NCBI RefSeq assembly: GCF_907163085.1
Contig: NZ_CAJQTX010000007.1
Span: forward strand, 372,001 to 436,000
Direction: 5' to 3'
Source of the DNA: Candidatus Accumulibacter sp. ACC003
GTDB lineage: Bacteria; Pseudomonadota; Gammaproteobacteria; Burkholderiales; Rhodocyclaceae
Length of the DNA: 64,000 nucleotides
Part shown: piece by piece, positions 56,004 through 64,000 of the stretch
How the letters are laid out: the number at the start of each line of letters is the position of its first letter
How positions within the stretch are numbered: position 1 is the stretch's first letter
Translations under genes and position numbers: made by a program
Notes under the pieces: generated by a model
What the model was told of the DNA's origin: nothing
Database searches by the model: none
Seen by the model: only the letters and a program-made list of their open reading frames with translations

Positions 56004-56834
56004 CTACGGCTTGCCGTCGGCGCTGACGAAGAACAGTTGCTCGCCCTGCGGCTTGAAGGCGCTGATTGCCGCGCGTCCGCTGGCGCTGGTCAACCAGTCG
56101 ATCAGCGCGTTGGCATCGCTGAAATTGACCTCCGGGTATTTCTTCGGGTTGACCGCCATGATTCCGTAGGGGTTGAACATCCGTGGATCGCCCTGGGTCA
56201 TGATCTGCAGGCCGGTTTTCGCCTGGTAGGTCGCATAGGTGGCACGATCGGCGAGCGTGTACGCTTGCATCTCGCCGGCCATGGTCAGGACTTCGCCCAT
56301 GCCGAGGCCGGCGGCGACGTGCCATGGTGCGCCCCTGGCGTCGATGCCGAGCTGCTGCCAGTAGCTCTTTTCCATTCGCTCGGTTCCCGAATCGTCGCCG
56401 CGCGAGACGAAACGCGCGCCGCTACCGGCGACCTTGCGCATCGCCTGCAGGACGTCGCTGGCACCGCGAATCCCGGCTGGATCGCTCGGCGGTCCGACCA
56501 GGACGAAGTCGTTGTACATCACGTCGCGCCGCTTGATTCCGTGTCCGGCGGCGACGAAGGCGTCTTCGGCGCGGCGGTCATGAACGAGCACGACGTCGAC
56601 GTCGCCGTTTTCGGCGAGTTTGAGCGCCTTGCCGGTGCCGACCGAGATGACCTGCACCTTGATGCCCAGCGCCTTCTCGAATGGCGGCAGGATGGCGCGC
56701 AGCAGGCCCGAGTTGTCGGTGCTGGTGGTCGTCGCCAGGCGCAGATCGCGCGCCTCGCCGGTCGACGAAACGACGAGGAGCAGCACGGCGATCGCCGCCG
56801 CCAGCCGCTGCCAGCTAAAGAAAGTGCGCGTCAT
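56004..56834 (-). CDS. tupA: tungstate-binding periplasmic protein (TupA-like)
   Basis: This 276-residue protein has a signal peptide (LAAAIAVLLLVVSSTGEARD) and the TupA-type oxyanion site LATTTSTDNSGLLRAILPPF, with SRGDDSGTERMEKSYW and GMGEVLTMAGEMQAYTLADR, both conserved in that family. Tungstate is more likely than molybdate, from these segments; molybdate cannot be excluded. It is the first gene of tupABC and diverges from the EAL-HDOD gene. Confidence 0.9.
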   Translation of the reverse strand: MTRTFFSWQRLAAAIAVLLLVVSSTGEARDLRLATTTSTDNSGLLRAILPPFEKALGIKVQVISVGTGKALKLAENGDVDVVLVHDRRAEDAFVAAGHGIKRRDVMYNDFVLVGPPSDPAGIRGASDVLQAMRKVAGSGARFVSRGDDSGTERMEKSYWQQLGIDARGAPWHVAAGLGMGEVLTMAGEMQAYTLADRATYATYQAKTGLQIMTQGDPRMFNPYGIMAVNPKKYPEVNFSDANALIDWLTSASGRAAISAFKPQGEQLFFVSADGKP

Positions 56835-56971
56835 GCCGTTATCTTTTCCCGAAAGTGACGATTAGAGGTTCGACTTCGACCCTGGTCGTATTAACATGGA
56901 TGCTTGGCTGCGACCGGCCGAAGCCATTTCCGGAACAGAGGAATTCGACCTTCACGACAAGAGCCACGACC

Positions 56972-58177
56972 ATGCCGGATCCTTACTCTTTTTTTCGACC
57001 CCTGCTGGCTGCCGACAAGCGTTGGGCTGCGCTTGACTGGCGTAGCGCCGGTGCGCAGGCGGCCGAGGCCGCCGACCTGACACGCTGCTTTGCCGACGCC
57101 GGCGTGGCGGCACTCGCCAAACTGCTGCCGGTAGTCTTGTCGATCGACCCGAAGTGGTTGGTCGAAAGCGAGTCTATCGAACAATTCCAGGCCGACCAAG
57201 CCATATTCGTCGTCCCGGCGGCGGCGCTTGACGACGCGCAGACCATCGACGTGTGCATCGGCTTGCGCAAGCAGGGGCGCCATCTGGCCTTGCAACTGGA
57301 GCGCGCCGAGACCATCGACACGCTGCCGCGCGCCGCTTTCGACTATTTGCAGGTCGATGCGACGTTTGCCCGTGAGCAACTCTCGGCCGGCGACCTGAAC
57401 GATCTCGAACGGAGCCCTTTCCGCAAGATCGCCACGGCTGTCGGCTCGGTGCACGCCTTCGAGTGGCTGGCCGGCAAGCGCTTCGATCTCAGCGACAGCC
57501 GTTTCGTGACGATCCTCGACCCCGCTTCGGGCGGTGAGCGGGATCTGCCACGACTGCAGGTTCTCAGGCTGTTGAATCTGGTCATTCAGGATGCCGACAG
57601 CCGCGAAATCGAGGAGGTCTTTCGCCAGGAGCCGCGGCTATCGTATAACCTGTTGCGCCTGGTCAATTCGGTTGCCGTCGGCGCCAAGACCCGCATCAAC
57701 AGCTTTCATCAGGCGATCGCGCTGCTCGGTCGACGCCAGTTGCAACGCTGGTTGCAGTTGCTGATCTATGCCGATCAATTGACTCATGGCAGCAAACCCA
57801 ACCCCTTGATGCAACTGGCAGCGCAACGCGGTCGTCAGCTCGAGTTGCTGGCCGCCGCTCTCGGTCCAGGCAGCGCGGCTGCCGAGGCGGCCGAAGCGGC
57901 GTTCATGACCGGTATCTTTTCTTTGCTCGATATCCTGCTCAAGATGCCGATGAGCGAGATCTTGCGCGACTTGCCTTTGCCGTCTGACGTTGAGGCGGCG
58001 CTGGCCTTGCGTCAGGGTCAGCTGGGCACGCTGCTGGCCGTTGTGCTGGCCGGCGAGACGGGTGATTTCGCACAGGCGCAAGCCTTGCTGGCGAGCCTCG
58101 AGATCGGACCGGCGGCGCACGCCGCGGCGCAGGTTGGCGCCTTTTACTGGGCGGCCCGGATCAACTCCGAAAGGTGA
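56972..58177 (+). CDS. degenerate EAL - HDOD domain protein
   Basis: This 401-residue protein has a YuxH-like layout: an N-terminal region that aligns to the EAL fold without the ExL catalytic motif (about 1-190; LALQLERAETIDTLPRAAFD) and an HDOD domain (about 195-390; VFRQEPRLSYNLLRLVNSVA). It should not cleave c-di-GMP but may bind it or a partner. ATG 56972 is chosen; the longer frame from 56855 is unlikely. Its stop overlaps the start of the GGDEF-EAL gene by one base (TGATG). Confidence 0.85.
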   Translation: MPDPYSFFRPLLAADKRWAALDWRSAGAQAAEAADLTRCFADAGVAALAKLLPVVLSIDPKWLVESESIEQFQADQAIFVVPAAALDDAQTIDVCIGLRKQGRHLALQLERAETIDTLPRAAFDYLQVDATFAREQLSAGDLNDLERSPFRKIATAVGSVHAFEWLAGKRFDLSDSRFVTILDPASGGERDLPRLQVLRLLNLVIQDADSREIEEVFRQEPRLSYNLLRLVNSVAVGAKTRINSFHQAIALLGRRQLQRWLQLLIYADQLTHGSKPNPLMQLAAQRGRQLELLAAALGPGSAAAEAAEAAFMTGIFSLLDILLKMPMSEILRDLPLPSDVEAALALRQGQLGTLLAVVLAGETGDFAQAQALLASLEIGPAAHAAAQVGAFYWAARINSER

Positions 58178-60735
58178 TGCGGGTCTTGATGCCCTCTGTG
58201 CAAGTGCTTTCCGATCGTCCTGGTGGTGCTTTCGTGGACGCCGTCGTGCCGTCCGATTTTGCCCTCGCGGTGCAGCTTCATGGTGCGCTCGAGCGGCTCG
58301 ACGACGAGCCGTCCGGCGAGGCGATCGCCGCGCTGTTTCGTCGGGCGATGGCCAGCGATGCCGCGTCTTTCGTGTTGGTCGAGCAAGCGGCCGGCGGCGG
58401 TGGCTTGTGGGCCGATCTGTTCGCCAGCGCCGCCGCGAGCAGCGGTCTGCTCTGTTGCCGAGCGACAATTGCAGGCCAGGATCTCGAACATCTCGTACTG
58501 CCGCTGTCGGGCGGCGGGGAAACGCTGGCTTTTGTCGGCGTCGGCCGGGTCAGCACGATTGGTGACGGCCTGCCGGCGTACGATCAGCCGGCTGTCCGTC
58601 GCTTTGTCGAGCTGAGTGCGTTGCTCGCCGGACTGCTGCTGGGCCGCCGCCGCCAGCAGCAGAGTGAGGCGGCGCTGGCGGTGAGCAGCGAGCACAGCGG
58701 TCGCCAGACACAGCTGCTCGAGCAGGTCCGTGACGCGCTGATCAGCATCGATCTCGACGGCTACATCGCGGGCTGGAACGACGCTGCCGAGCGTCTCTTC
58801 GGCTATGCCGCCGCGGAGGTTGTCGGCCAGCACCTGCGCATTCTGCAGGCCGATGCCAACGTCGAGTTGTTCAGCGCCGACGCCGAGAGGGCGGCCCGCG
58901 AGACGACGCTGAGATGGAAGAAGAAATCGGCGGAGACCTTCTGGGCCAGCGTATCGCTGGCCCTGGTGCGCAAGGAGAACGGTGCTCCCGATGCTTACGT
59001 CGGCAATGTGTGTGACCTGTCGACGCAGCTCGCGACCGAAGAAAAGCTGCGGCTCGACGCCAGGATCTTCGAACGCAACAACGAGGCTATTCTGGTGACC
59101 GACGTTGACGAGAGAATCATCTGGAGCAATCGTGCCTTCTCGCATATCACCGGTTACACCGCCACGGAAGTTCTTGGCCAGGCACCGGCGATGCTCTTCA
59201 AGCAGGCCGGCGAAAGCTGGCTGCGGCCGCTGATCTGCGACCAAATTGCCGGTGGCGGCGAGTGGCGTGGCGAGCTGCCGTTCAAGCGGAAGAACGGCGA
59301 GACCTTTCCTGGCGCGACGGCGATCGGCTCGGTCAGGGACGCCAACGGCAAGCTCCGCAACCACTTTTTCGTCTTTTCCGACCTCAGCGAACGCAAGGAA
59401 GCCGAGCAGAAGATCCATCGCCTGGCGTACTACGACGCGCTGACCGCGCTGCCCAACCGTTGCCTGTTCAAGTCGCTGCTTGAGCAGGCCTTGAGCGCTG
59501 CGCTGCGCAAACGAAGTCACGGCGCGCTGCTGTTTGTCGACCTGAACCGTTTCAAGCACATCAACGAATCGTTTGGCCATACGCCGGCCGACTCGATCCT
59601 CGAGGAAGTGGCGCGGCGTTTGTCGACGGCTCTGCGCGAAGAAGACATCGTCGCCCGGCTGGGTGGCGACGAGTTCGCCATTGCCCTGCCCGAGATCAGC
59701 CGTCGTGAACACGCCGGCAACGTCGCCAAGAAAGTCCTGGCCGCGGTCGCCCAACCGTTCTTTCTCGAAGGCCACGAGATCCTGCTGTCGGCGAGCATCG
59801 GCATCAGCATCTTCCCGGAAGACGGTCGCGATAGCGAGACGCTGCTGAAGAACGCCGACGTCGCCATGGTACGCGCCAAGAAGCGCGGTACCAGCTCGCA
59901 CCTTTTTTATTCGCAGGAGATGAACCGGCGCTCGTTCGAGCAACTCAAGCTCGAAGGTGGTCTGCGGCGAGCGATCGGCCGCGGCGAGCTGCATCTGGTC
60001 TATCAGCCGCAGCTCGATCTGCTCAGCGGCCGGATTACCGGTGCCGAGGCCTTGTTGCGCCGGCAGCACCCGCAGGATGGCTTGATCCCGCCGGCCCTGT
60101 TCATCCCGGTCGCCGAGGAAACGGGCCTGATCAACCCGATCGGCGAATGGGTAATCAACGCCGCGTGTGCCCAGATCCGCGCCTGGATCGACCAGGGCCT
60201 GCCCTGCGTTCACGTCGCCGTCAACCTGTCGGCTCGCCAGTTCAGTGCTTCGCTGCCGAGGAAGGTTGTCGGGCTGATTGCTCGGCACGCGATTCCCCGT
60301 GCTTTCCTCGAACTCGAGATCACCGAGAGCATGCTGATGCACAGCGCCGACTCGGTGGTGGCGATGATGCGCGAGTTCGGCGACGCCGGCGTGCCAATGG
60401 CGCTCGACGACTTCGGTACCGGCTACTCGAGCCTGTCGTATCTCAAGCGCTTTCCGATCGACAATCTCAAGATCGATCAGTCCTTCGTTCGCGGCATTCC
60501 CGGCGACAAGGACGACTCGGCGATCGCCCGGGCGATCATCAGCATGGCCAAGAACCTCGGCCTGTCGGTGATTGCCGAAGGCGTCGAGACGGCTGCACAA
60601 ATCGACTTCCTGCGCGATGCCGGATGCGAGGAGATGCAGGGCTACTACTTCAGCCGGCCACTGTCTGCCGACGCCTTCGCCGAGTTGCTGCTGCGCACCA
60701 ACGGTCCCCAGCTGTCGAAATCCACCGGATCATGA
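58177..60735 (+). CDS. PAS-PAS-GGDEF-EAL c-di-GMP signalling protein
   Basis: This 852-residue protein has an N-terminal region of about 170 residues (possibly GAF-like), two PAS domains (DALISIDLDGYIAGWNDAAE; EAILVTDVDERIIWSNRAFS), a GGDEF domain with intact GGDEF and inhibitory site REED, and an EAL domain with EALLR, NLSARQF, ELEITES, DDFGTGYSSLSYL and KIDQSF. Both catalytic sites look intact, so it could make or degrade c-di-GMP. No membrane helices are seen. It overlaps the degenerate EAL-HDOD gene and the two are cotranslated. Confidence 0.95.
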   Translation: MRVLMPSVQVLSDRPGGAFVDAVVPSDFALAVQLHGALERLDDEPSGEAIAALFRRAMASDAASFVLVEQAAGGGGLWADLFASAAASSGLLCCRATIAGQDLEHLVLPLSGGGETLAFVGVGRVSTIGDGLPAYDQPAVRRFVELSALLAGLLLGRRRQQQSEAALAVSSEHSGRQTQLLEQVRDALISIDLDGYIAGWNDAAERLFGYAAAEVVGQHLRILQADANVELFSADAERAARETTLRWKKKSAETFWASVSLALVRKENGAPDAYVGNVCDLSTQLATEEKLRLDARIFERNNEAILVTDVDERIIWSNRAFSHITGYTATEVLGQAPAMLFKQAGESWLRPLICDQIAGGGEWRGELPFKRKNGETFPGATAIGSVRDANGKLRNHFFVFSDLSERKEAEQKIHRLAYYDALTALPNRCLFKSLLEQALSAALRKRSHGALLFVDLNRFKHINESFGHTPADSILEEVARRLSTALREEDIVARLGGDEFAIALPEISRREHAGNVAKKVLAAVAQPFFLEGHEILLSASIGISIFPEDGRDSETLLKNADVAMVRAKKRGTSSHLFYSQEMNRRSFEQLKLEGGLRRAIGRGELHLVYQPQLDLLSGRITGAEALLRRQHPQDGLIPPALFIPVAEETGLINPIGEWVINAACAQIRAWIDQGLPCVHVAVNLSARQFSASLPRKVVGLIARHAIPRAFLELEITESMLMHSADSVVAMMREFGDAGVPMALDDFGTGYSSLSYLKRFPIDNLKIDQSFVRGIPGDKDDSAIARAIISMAKNLGLSVIAEGVETAAQIDFLRDAGCEEMQGYYFSRPLSADAFAELLLRTNGPQLSKSTGS

Positions 60736-60808
60736 AAGCGCTGACCGTCAGGTCGTCAGCGCAGCGGCTCGCCGAGCGCCGCAAGCGGCGATCCGGTAAA
60801 ATGCGCCG

Positions 60809-61846
60809 ATGATCTATCCGCTGCTTCGCAAGTTTTTCTTTGCCCTCGACGCCGAGTTGGCACACCGCATCGGCATGGCTGGTGTCGACCTGGTCAACGC
60901 CGCTGGCGTCTCGTGCCTGCTGGGGCCTGCTGTACCGCCGCAGCCGCTGCGCGTGATGGGGCTCGATTTCCCCAACCCGGTCGGCCTGGCTGCCGGCCTG
61001 GACAAGAACGGTGAGCACATCGATGCCCTCGCCGCTCTGGGTTTCGGATTCATCGAGGTCGGTACCGTCACGCCGCGCGCGCAGCCGGGCAACCCCAAGC
61101 CACGGCTCTTCCGCATCCCCGAAAAGCAGGCGATCATCAACCGCATGGGTTTCAACAACGATGGCGTCGAAAAGCTGCTGAGCAATATTGCGGCCGCCAG
61201 GTTTGCCCGCTGGGGCGGCATTCTGGGGATCAATATCGGCAAGAATTTCGATACGCCGATCGAGCAGGCGGCCAAGGACTACCTGTTCTGCCTTGATCGC
61301 GTCTATCTGGCGGCGAGCTACGTGGCGGTCAATATTTCCAGCCCGAACACCCGGAATCTGCGCGAATTGCAGCAGGACGACGCGCTTGACGCGCTGCTCG
61401 GCAGCCTGAAAGCCGCGCAGTCGCGGCTTGCCGACCAACACGGTCGCTACGTGCCACTGGCACTGAAAATCGCCCCCGACCTCGACGATCGGCAGATCCA
61501 GGCGATCGCCGACCTGCTCAGGCAGCACCGCATGGACGGTGTCATCGCCACCAACACGACGCTCGCGCGCAGCGCTGTCGAGGGCTTGCGCAACGCCGAC
61601 CAGGCGGGTGGTCTGTCGGGCGCGCCGGTCCTGGCGATGTCCACGGCGGTGGTCGGCAAGCTGGCCGCGGCGCTGGCTGGCGAAGTGCCGATCATCGCGG
61701 TCGGCGGCATCATGAACGGCGCCGACGCGGCCGCGAAGATCCTTGCCGGCGCCAGCCTGGTGCAGTTCTACACGGGTTTCATTTATCGCGGGCCGGAACT
61801 CGTTGCCGAGGCGGCGGCGGCAATCGCGGCGCTGCGCGCCACCTGA
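60809..61846 (+). CDS. pyrD: dihydroorotate dehydrogenase (quinone)
   Basis: This 345-residue membrane-associated enzyme oxidises dihydroorotate to orotate in pyrimidine synthesis, passing electrons to quinone. The N-terminal amphipathic helix ([20 protein letters not shown]), FMN-site segments ([19 protein letters not shown]), [14 protein letters not shown] with the catalytic serine, and the C-terminal [19 protein letters not shown] region are class 2 features. It stands alone, 73 bases after the preceding gene. Confidence 0.97.
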   Translation: MIYPLLRKFFFALDAELAHRIGMAGVDLVNAAGVSCLLGPAVPPQPLRVMGLDFPNPVGLAAGLDKNGEHIDALAALGFGFIEVGTVTPRAQPGNPKPRLFRIPEKQAIINRMGFNNDGVEKLLSNIAAARFARWGGILGINIGKNFDTPIEQAAKDYLFCLDRVYLAASYVAVNISSPNTRNLRELQQDDALDALLGSLKAAQSRLADQHGRYVPLALKIAPDLDDRQIQAIADLLRQHRMDGVIATNTTLARSAVEGLRNADQAGGLSGAPVLAMSTAVVGKLAAALAGEVPIIAVGGIMNGADAAAKILAGASLVQFYTGFIYRGPELVAEAAAAIAALRAT

Positions 61847-61895
61847 TTCCGGAAGGCCTCGCTGGACAAGCGGCAAGGCGCTATTACCAACATGG

Positions 61896-61924
61896 TTGAA
61901 GCCACACACTTGACACGAGATAAT
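61896..61924 (+). promoter_or_regulatory. sigma-70 promoter of the rnf operon
   Basis: TTGAAG, 17 bases, GATAAT; about 41 bases ahead of the rnfA start. Confidence 0.6.
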
Positions 61925-61965
61925 CGCGGCGCCTCGGAACGGGCTGCCTACGGCTTAAGAAAACC

Positions 61966-62550
61966 ATGACTCACTACCTGTTCATCATCGTCGGCGCGGT
62001 CCTCGTCAATAACGTCGTGCTGGTCAAGATCCTCGGCCTGTGCCCGTTCATGGGCGTCTCCAGGAAACTGGAGACGGCCTTTGGTATGGGCGCGGCGACG
62101 ACTTTCGTGCTGACCGTCGCCACCGGCGCCAGCTACGTCATCGACCACTACCTGTTGATGCCTTTCGGGCTCGAATACCTGCGGACGCTGTCGTTCATCG
62201 TCACCATCGCGGCCATCGTCCAGATGACCGAGATGGTGATCCAGAAGACCAGCCCCTTGCTGCATCAGGTACTGGGTATCTATCTGCCGCTGATCACCAC
62301 CAATTGTGCGGTCCTCGGCGTGCCGCTGCTGAATATTGCCAACCAGCACGATTTCGTCGAGTCGCTGCTGTTCGGCGCCGGCAGTGCGGTCGGTTTTTCG
62401 CTGGTTCTGGTGCTCTTTGCCGGCATCCGCGAACGTGTCGAGGGTGCCGACGTGCCCGTTTATTTTCGCGGCACGGCGATCGCCATGGTCACCGCCGGCT
62501 TGATGAGCCTGGCCTTCATGGGCTTCGCCGGCCTCGACCGTTACCAATGA
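61966..62550 (+). CDS. rnfA: electron transport complex subunit RnfA
   Basis: This 194-residue inner-membrane protein has six membrane helices and the conserved RnfA segments [20 protein letters not shown] and [16 protein letters not shown], which carry the cysteines proposed to hold an iron-sulfur centre between RnfA and RnfE. It is the first gene of the rnf operon, which couples ferredoxin and NAD(H) electron flow to an ion gradient. In nitrogen fixers it drives ferredoxin reduction; in others it serves SoxR reset (rsx). The role here cannot be read from this end. Confidence 0.96.
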   Translation: MTHYLFIIVGAVLVNNVVLVKILGLCPFMGVSRKLETAFGMGAATTFVLTVATGASYVIDHYLLMPFGLEYLRTLSFIVTIAAIVQMTEMVIQKTSPLLHQVLGIYLPLITTNCAVLGVPLLNIANQHDFVESLLFGAGSAVGFSLVLVLFAGIRERVEGADVPVYFRGTAIAMVTAGLMSLAFMGFAGLDRYQ

Positions 62551-62563
62551 GCGGCGCGCCCCG

Positions 62564-63106
62564 ATGATTCTAACCATCGCCATCATGGCGCTGGGCGCGC
62601 TGGTCCTCGGTGCCGCGCTCGGTTATGCGTCGATCAAGTTCAAGGTCGAAGGCGACCCGCTGGTCGACAAGATCGAGGCGATCCTGCCGCAGACGCAGTG
62701 CGGCCAGTGTGGCTACCCGGGCTGCAAACCGTACGCGACGGCGATTTCGGCCGGCGAAGCCGACATCAACCTGTGCCCGCCGGGCGGCATGGATGGCGTC
62801 CGCAAGCTGGCCGACCTGCTCGGCCGCGAAGTCAAGCCGCTGGAAGCCGAGGAGACGCCGAAGCAGGTGGCGATCATCGACGAACAGACGTGCATCGGCT
62901 GCACGCTGTGCATCCAGGCTTGTCCGGTAGACGCCATCGTCGGCGCCGCCAAACAGATGCACACCATCGTCGAGCCGCTGTGCACGGGTTGCGAGCTGTG
63001 CGTCAAACCTTGCCCGGTCGAGTGCATCACCATGGAGCCGATCACCGAGAACCTCGATAACTGGAAGTGGAAGTACCCGGTGATCGAAATCAAGCGTGCC
63101 GCCTGA
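62564..63106 (+). CDS. rnfB: electron transport complex subunit RnfB
   Basis: This 180-residue iron-sulfur protein has an N-terminal membrane anchor ([20 protein letters not shown]), a [4Fe-4S] motif typical of RnfB ([13 protein letters not shown] and C in NLCPPGG) and two ferredoxin clusters ([32 protein letters not shown]). It accepts electrons from ferredoxin. It lies 13 bases after rnfA and 10 before rnfC. Confidence 0.97.
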   Translation: MILTIAIMALGALVLGAALGYASIKFKVEGDPLVDKIEAILPQTQCGQCGYPGCKPYATAISAGEADINLCPPGGMDGVRKLADLLGREVKPLEAEETPKQVAIIDEQTCIGCTLCIQACPVDAIVGAAKQMHTIVEPLCTGCELCVKPCPVECITMEPITENLDNWKWKYPVIEIKRAA

Positions 63107-63116
63107 GGCGACCGGA

Positions 63117-64000
63117 ATGCTGCAGCGATTGTTCCACTTCAAGGGCGGTGTCAAACCACAGACGCACAAGGCGCCGTCGGTGCAGCAGCCGATTGGCCAG
63201 GCGCCATTACCTGCTCGCCTGTACGTGCCTCTGCATCAGAGTATCGGTGGCGTCCCGAATCCACTGGTCGAAGTCGGCGAGCACGTCGCCAAGGGGCAGC
63301 TGATCGGCGGCGCCGACGGCTGGCTGTCGGCGGCCGTGCATGCCTCGACTTCGGGCACCGTGCTGGCCATCGAGGAGCACCTCGCCGCGCACCCGTCGGG
63401 CCTGCCGACACTGACCGTCGTCATCGAGCCCGACGGCCGCGACGAGTGGCTTGCCCGGACGCCGGTGGACTACCGTGCGCTGCCGCCCGAGCGCGTCCGC
63501 GAACTGCTGCGCGACGCCGGCGTCGTCGGCCTTGGCGGGGCCGTCTTCCCGAGCCACGCCAAACTCACCGCCGCCGCTGCGGTGCCGGTGGACGAGCTGG
63601 TGATCAACGGCGCCGAGTGCGAGCCGTACATGAGCTGCGACGACATGCTGATGCGCGAACGTGGCGAAGAGATCGTTCGCGGCATCGCCATTTTCCGTGA
63701 CCTGCTGGCCGCTCGGCGGGTGCTGATCGGCATCGAGGACAACAAACCGGAAGCCGTCGCGGCGATGCAGCAAGCGGTGCAGCGACTCGGCGACGATTAT
63801 CGCGTCGTCGCCGTCCCGACGCGCTACCCGGCGGGCGGCGCCAAGCAGCTGATCCGCGTGTTGACCGGCAAGGAAGTGCCGGCCAGCAAGCGCTCGACCG
63901 ACCTTGGCGTGCAGTGCTTCAACGTCGCCACGGCGTACACCGCCTGGCGTGCGCTGGCCTGCGGTGAGCCGGTGATCTCGCGCATCGTCACGCTCGCCGG
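63117..64000 (+). CDS. rnfC: electron transport complex subunit RnfC (partial, runs off the window)
   Basis: The first 294 residues of RnfC are visible, from ATG 63117. They include the N-terminal start (LFHFKGGVKPQTHKAPSVQQ), a barrel-sandwich segment (SIGGVPNPLVEVGEHVAKGQ), the glycine-rich FMN/NADH motif (GLGGAVFPSHAKL), the loop INGAECEPYMSCDDMLM and YPAGGAKQLIRVLTGKEVPA. The C-terminal [4Fe-4S] clusters lie past the end. The frame is open throughout. Confidence 0.96.
   Translation, partial: MLQRLFHFKGGVKPQTHKAPSVQQPIGQAPLPARLYVPLHQSIGGVPNPLVEVGEHVAKGQLIGGADGWLSAAVHASTSGTVLAIEEHLAAHPSGLPTLTVVIEPDGRDEWLARTPVDYRALPPERVRELLRDAGVVGLGGAVFPSHAKLTAAAAVPVDELVINGAECEPYMSCDDMLMRERGEEIVRGIAIFRDLLAARRVLIGIEDNKPEAVAAMQQAVQRLGDDYRVVAVPTRYPAGGAKQLIRVLTGKEVPASKRSTDLGVQCFNVATAYTAWRALACGEPVISRIVTLA

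Noticed and set aside
58144-60600. An 818-codon open frame antisense to the PAS-GGDEF-EAL gene
   Set aside because: It mirrors the codon pattern of a GC-rich gene and shows no recognisable domain; the plus-strand frame has clear catalytic motifs.
61910-61924. TTGACA directly before GATAAT as an rnfA promoter
   Set aside because: The two boxes are only three bases apart; the TTGAAG site at 17-base spacing is used instead.

Overview
The window is GC-rich, gene-dense DNA from a betaproteobacterium, most likely of the Rhodocyclales type. Support for this comes from a lateral-type flagellar layout with a FlrBC two-component pair, sigma-54 and sigma-28 flagellar promoters, a circularly permuted (two-piece) tmRNA gene with an ANDERF-type tag, a PEP-CTERM protein gene behind a sigma-54 promoter, an Rnf operon and many c-di-GMP proteins. 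The species cannot be fixed from the sequence.

Positions 38-29552 are one flagellar island. fliA-motC-motD leads, followed by flgN-flgM and flgA (minus strand), flgBCDEFGHIJ (plus, behind a consensus sigma-54 promoter) and flgKL plus a small lipoprotein gene (plus, behind a sigma-28 promoter). The fliF-to-fliR operon FGHIJKLMNOPQR runs on the minus strand. flrB-flrC and fliE (own sigma-54 promoter) close the island. The promoters fit a cascade: FlrC with sigma-54 turns on hook-basal-body genes, then FliA turns on flgM and flgKL. The hook gene flgE carries a one-base insertion that breaks the reading frame; every other flagellar gene looks intact.

Positions 29769-30057 hold ssrA in permuted order: the T-arm/CCA acceptor piece comes first, then only four bases, then the coding piece with the tag. 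It has a clear sigma-70 promoter and a strong terminal hairpin. Next come a small gene of unknown function (30314-30670) and a 584-base stretch with a sigma-54 promoter and an upstream element. That element is 16/17 identical to one in front of the PEP-CTERM gene at 53302-54306. This shared promoter architecture, with one copy lacking an obvious target, is the most suggestive unexplained signal in the window.

Positions 31255-46583 are accessory genes, all on the minus strand: an APH/AAA kinase fusion, a collapsed P-type ATPase remnant, a CorA-like transporter, a fructosamine-kinase-family protein, two diguanylate cyclases (one with a hemerythrin domain), a rhodanese-like protein lacking its cysteine beside a large hybrid histidine kinase, an HDOD-REC-GGDEF protein and a MATE exporter.

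Positions 46759-53185 are the conserved rimP-nusA-infB-rbfA-truB operon with a leader hairpin that looks like an attenuator. The PEP-CTERM gene, a tupABC-like tungstate transporter, a degenerate EAL-HDOD protein overlapping a PAS-GGDEF-EAL protein, pyrD, and the start of an rnfABC operon (rnfC runs off the end) complete the window.
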